The notes under the pieces: model-generated
Told to the model about the DNA's origin: nothing
The model's input: the letters and a program-made list of their open reading frames with translations, nothing else
Databases searched by the model: none
NCBI GenBank assembly: GCA_046726955.1
Contig: JBKPBQ010000564.1
Coordinates: 1-5,222, forward strand
Direction: 5' to 3'
Length of the DNA stretch: 5,222 bases
Source: CAVPGH01 sp046726955
GTDB lineage: Bacteria; Acidobacteriota; Vicinamibacteria; Fen-336
Position numbers and translations under genes: made by a program
Shown here: positions 4,715-5,222 of the stretch, one piece after another
Numbering within the stretch: the first letter of the stretch is position 1
Layout of the letters: each line of letters begins with the position of its first letter

Positions 4715-5222
4715 GGTCTGGATCCTCCTCCGAACGCGTCCGACTGCGGGTCCCAGAAGTCTCCAGCCAGGCCGATGCGCCCGAAGATCTGACGCATCTC
4801 GGCAGGCTGGGGCCGACGCGACTCGGGCTGCAGGCGCGTCGAGTACCACTCGCGGGCAAGCTCCCAGAGCTGGTCCATCCTGACGAGAGGCCGCAGCGGA
4901 TGGCCCGTAGCCGAGCACCACTCGCGGACGCGTTCTTCCGACCGGAAGAAGAGCATCTTGCTTCAGGTGAAGACTATGTCGTCCCACCATTTCGCCGCCG
5001 GCACGACGCAGTGGAAGAGCCAATCGGAAGCTTCGGGACCCTTGTGAGACACCGAGAGCTCCAGCGGCTCGAGCGATTGTTCGCAGCGGGAATGCACGGT
5101 CGCCGGCTTGTGCAGTGCGGCCGGAATGCCGAGAGCATCCCACGCGCAGTTTGCGTAGTAGGACACTCCGGCCGCGGTCACCCCGTGCTGCGTGGGAACA
5201 CCCGAGAACGGCGGGGCCATCC
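4711..5222 (-). CDS. MerB/alkylmercury-lyase-family protein with in-frame UGA, probable selenoprotein (5' partial)
   Basis: The frame is open to the window edge, so the N-terminal helix-turn-helix-like part of MerB lies outside; the ATG at 5220 is probably internal. Counting it as residue 1, 169 residues are visible if the TGA at 4965-4963 is read as residue 86. MerB cleaves carbon-mercury bonds using Cys96, Asp99 and Cys159 (E. coli plasmid numbering). Here C25-A-W-D28 matches C96-A-L-D99. C46 matches Cys117, with the same 21-residue spacing. The UGA at 86 aligns with Cys159 when the following 'FF.S' segments are superposed (61 residues from C25, against 63 in MerB). Family-like sequence continues in the same frame after the UGA: 'MLFFRSEERVREWC' (89-102) and 'MDQLWELAREWYSTRL'. 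A SECIS-like hairpin follows directly. A split gene, sequencing error or nonsense mutation remains possible. The substrate may be an organomercurial or another organometal. Confidence 0.82.
4927..4957 (-). promoter_or_regulatory. Candidate bacterial SECIS hairpin
   Basis: Read on the minus strand after the UGA, UUCUUCC (4950-4944) pairs perfectly with GGAAGAA (4939-4933) around a GGUC tetraloop (4943-4940). Below it, a 3x2 internal loop leads to a 4-bp lower stem, GAUG (4957-4954) with CGUC (4930-4927), one pair being G-U. The loop begins 20 nt after the UGA. E. coli fdhF has the same GGUC loop at nearly the same distance. This would bind SelB carrying Sec-tRNA. A caution: the hairpin encodes FFRSEE, and codons for FF and EE are naturally able to pair. 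Confidence 0.7.
4963..4965 (-). other. In-frame TGA, proposed selenocysteine codon
   Basis: On the minus strand the reading is ...D-I-V-F-T-TGA-S-K-M-L-F-F-R..., with MerB-like sequence on both sides in the same frame. The codon sits at the position of the catalytic Cys159, where a one-base change from TGC or TGT would give TGA. Confidence 0.72.

Noticed and set aside
4236..4859. 207-codon minus-strand frame across the 147-residue gene
   Set aside because: It has shadow-frame composition and conflicts with the well-started 4714-4271 gene and the MerB-like gene.
4711..4956. A separate 81-residue gene starting at the ATG at 4956
   Set aside because: It begins inside the conserved MerB-like 'FFRSE' region, lacks a ribosome site, and is in the same frame as the segment before the TGA. 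It is the C-terminal part of one gene.
4711..5222. Plain pseudogene explanation for the MerB-like gene
   Set aside because: There is a single in-frame stop and no frameshift, the lesion is exactly at a catalytic cysteine, a SECIS-like hairpin follows, and the downstream gene keeps tight coupling. It cannot be fully excluded from one sequence.

Overview
The window is a compact, GC-rich bacterial chromosomal segment with seven coding regions and one further gene cut by each kind of edge effect noted below. There are no tRNA or rRNA genes, insertion sequences or CRISPR arrays. The mix of a Y_Y_Y-type sensor diguanylate cyclase and a small diheme cytochrome of the reaction-centre cytochrome family, together with the high GC, suggests a soil-type bacterium such as an Acidobacteriota or a related phylum (Rokubacteria/Methylomirabilota, Gemmatimonadota). 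This is inference from gene content, not a phylogenetic result.

Layout, left to right. On the + strand, the C-terminal part of a membrane sensor diguanylate cyclase (1-1194, 5' end outside the window) overlaps by ATGA with a DinB-family metal-binding protein (1191-1634). This pair converges, with one base between stop codons, on a minus-strand group that reads right to left: a RimJ/RimL-type GNAT acetyltransferase (3632-3075), a cysteine-synthase-family PLP enzyme (3063-2140) and a secreted diheme c-type cytochrome (2052-1636). A 125-bp divergent region (3633-3757) separates this group from a + strand DUF1203 protein (3758-4225). That gene in turn converges on a second minus-strand operon: a MerB/alkylmercury-lyase-family gene (from beyond 5222 to 4711), coupled by ATGA overlap to an unrecognised 147-residue protein (4714-4271).

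The main result is in the last operon. The MerB-like reading frame is interrupted by an in-frame TGA at 4965-4963. The protein reads through in the same frame on both sides, and the TGA falls exactly where MerB carries its second catalytic cysteine (Cys159 of the E. coli plasmid enzyme). The other catalytic residues (Cys96 and Asp99 equivalents) and the Cys117 equivalent are present at the expected spacing. Directly after the TGA the message can fold into a 7-bp stem capped by a GGUC tetraloop, 19 nt from the UGA. This is the geometry of a bacterial SECIS element and the same loop sequence as E. coli fdhF. The simplest reading is a selenocysteine-containing organomercurial-lyase-like protein that gene callers would split in two. 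The selenocysteine machinery (selA, selB, selC, selD) is not in the window, so this needs to be tested against the rest of the genome.
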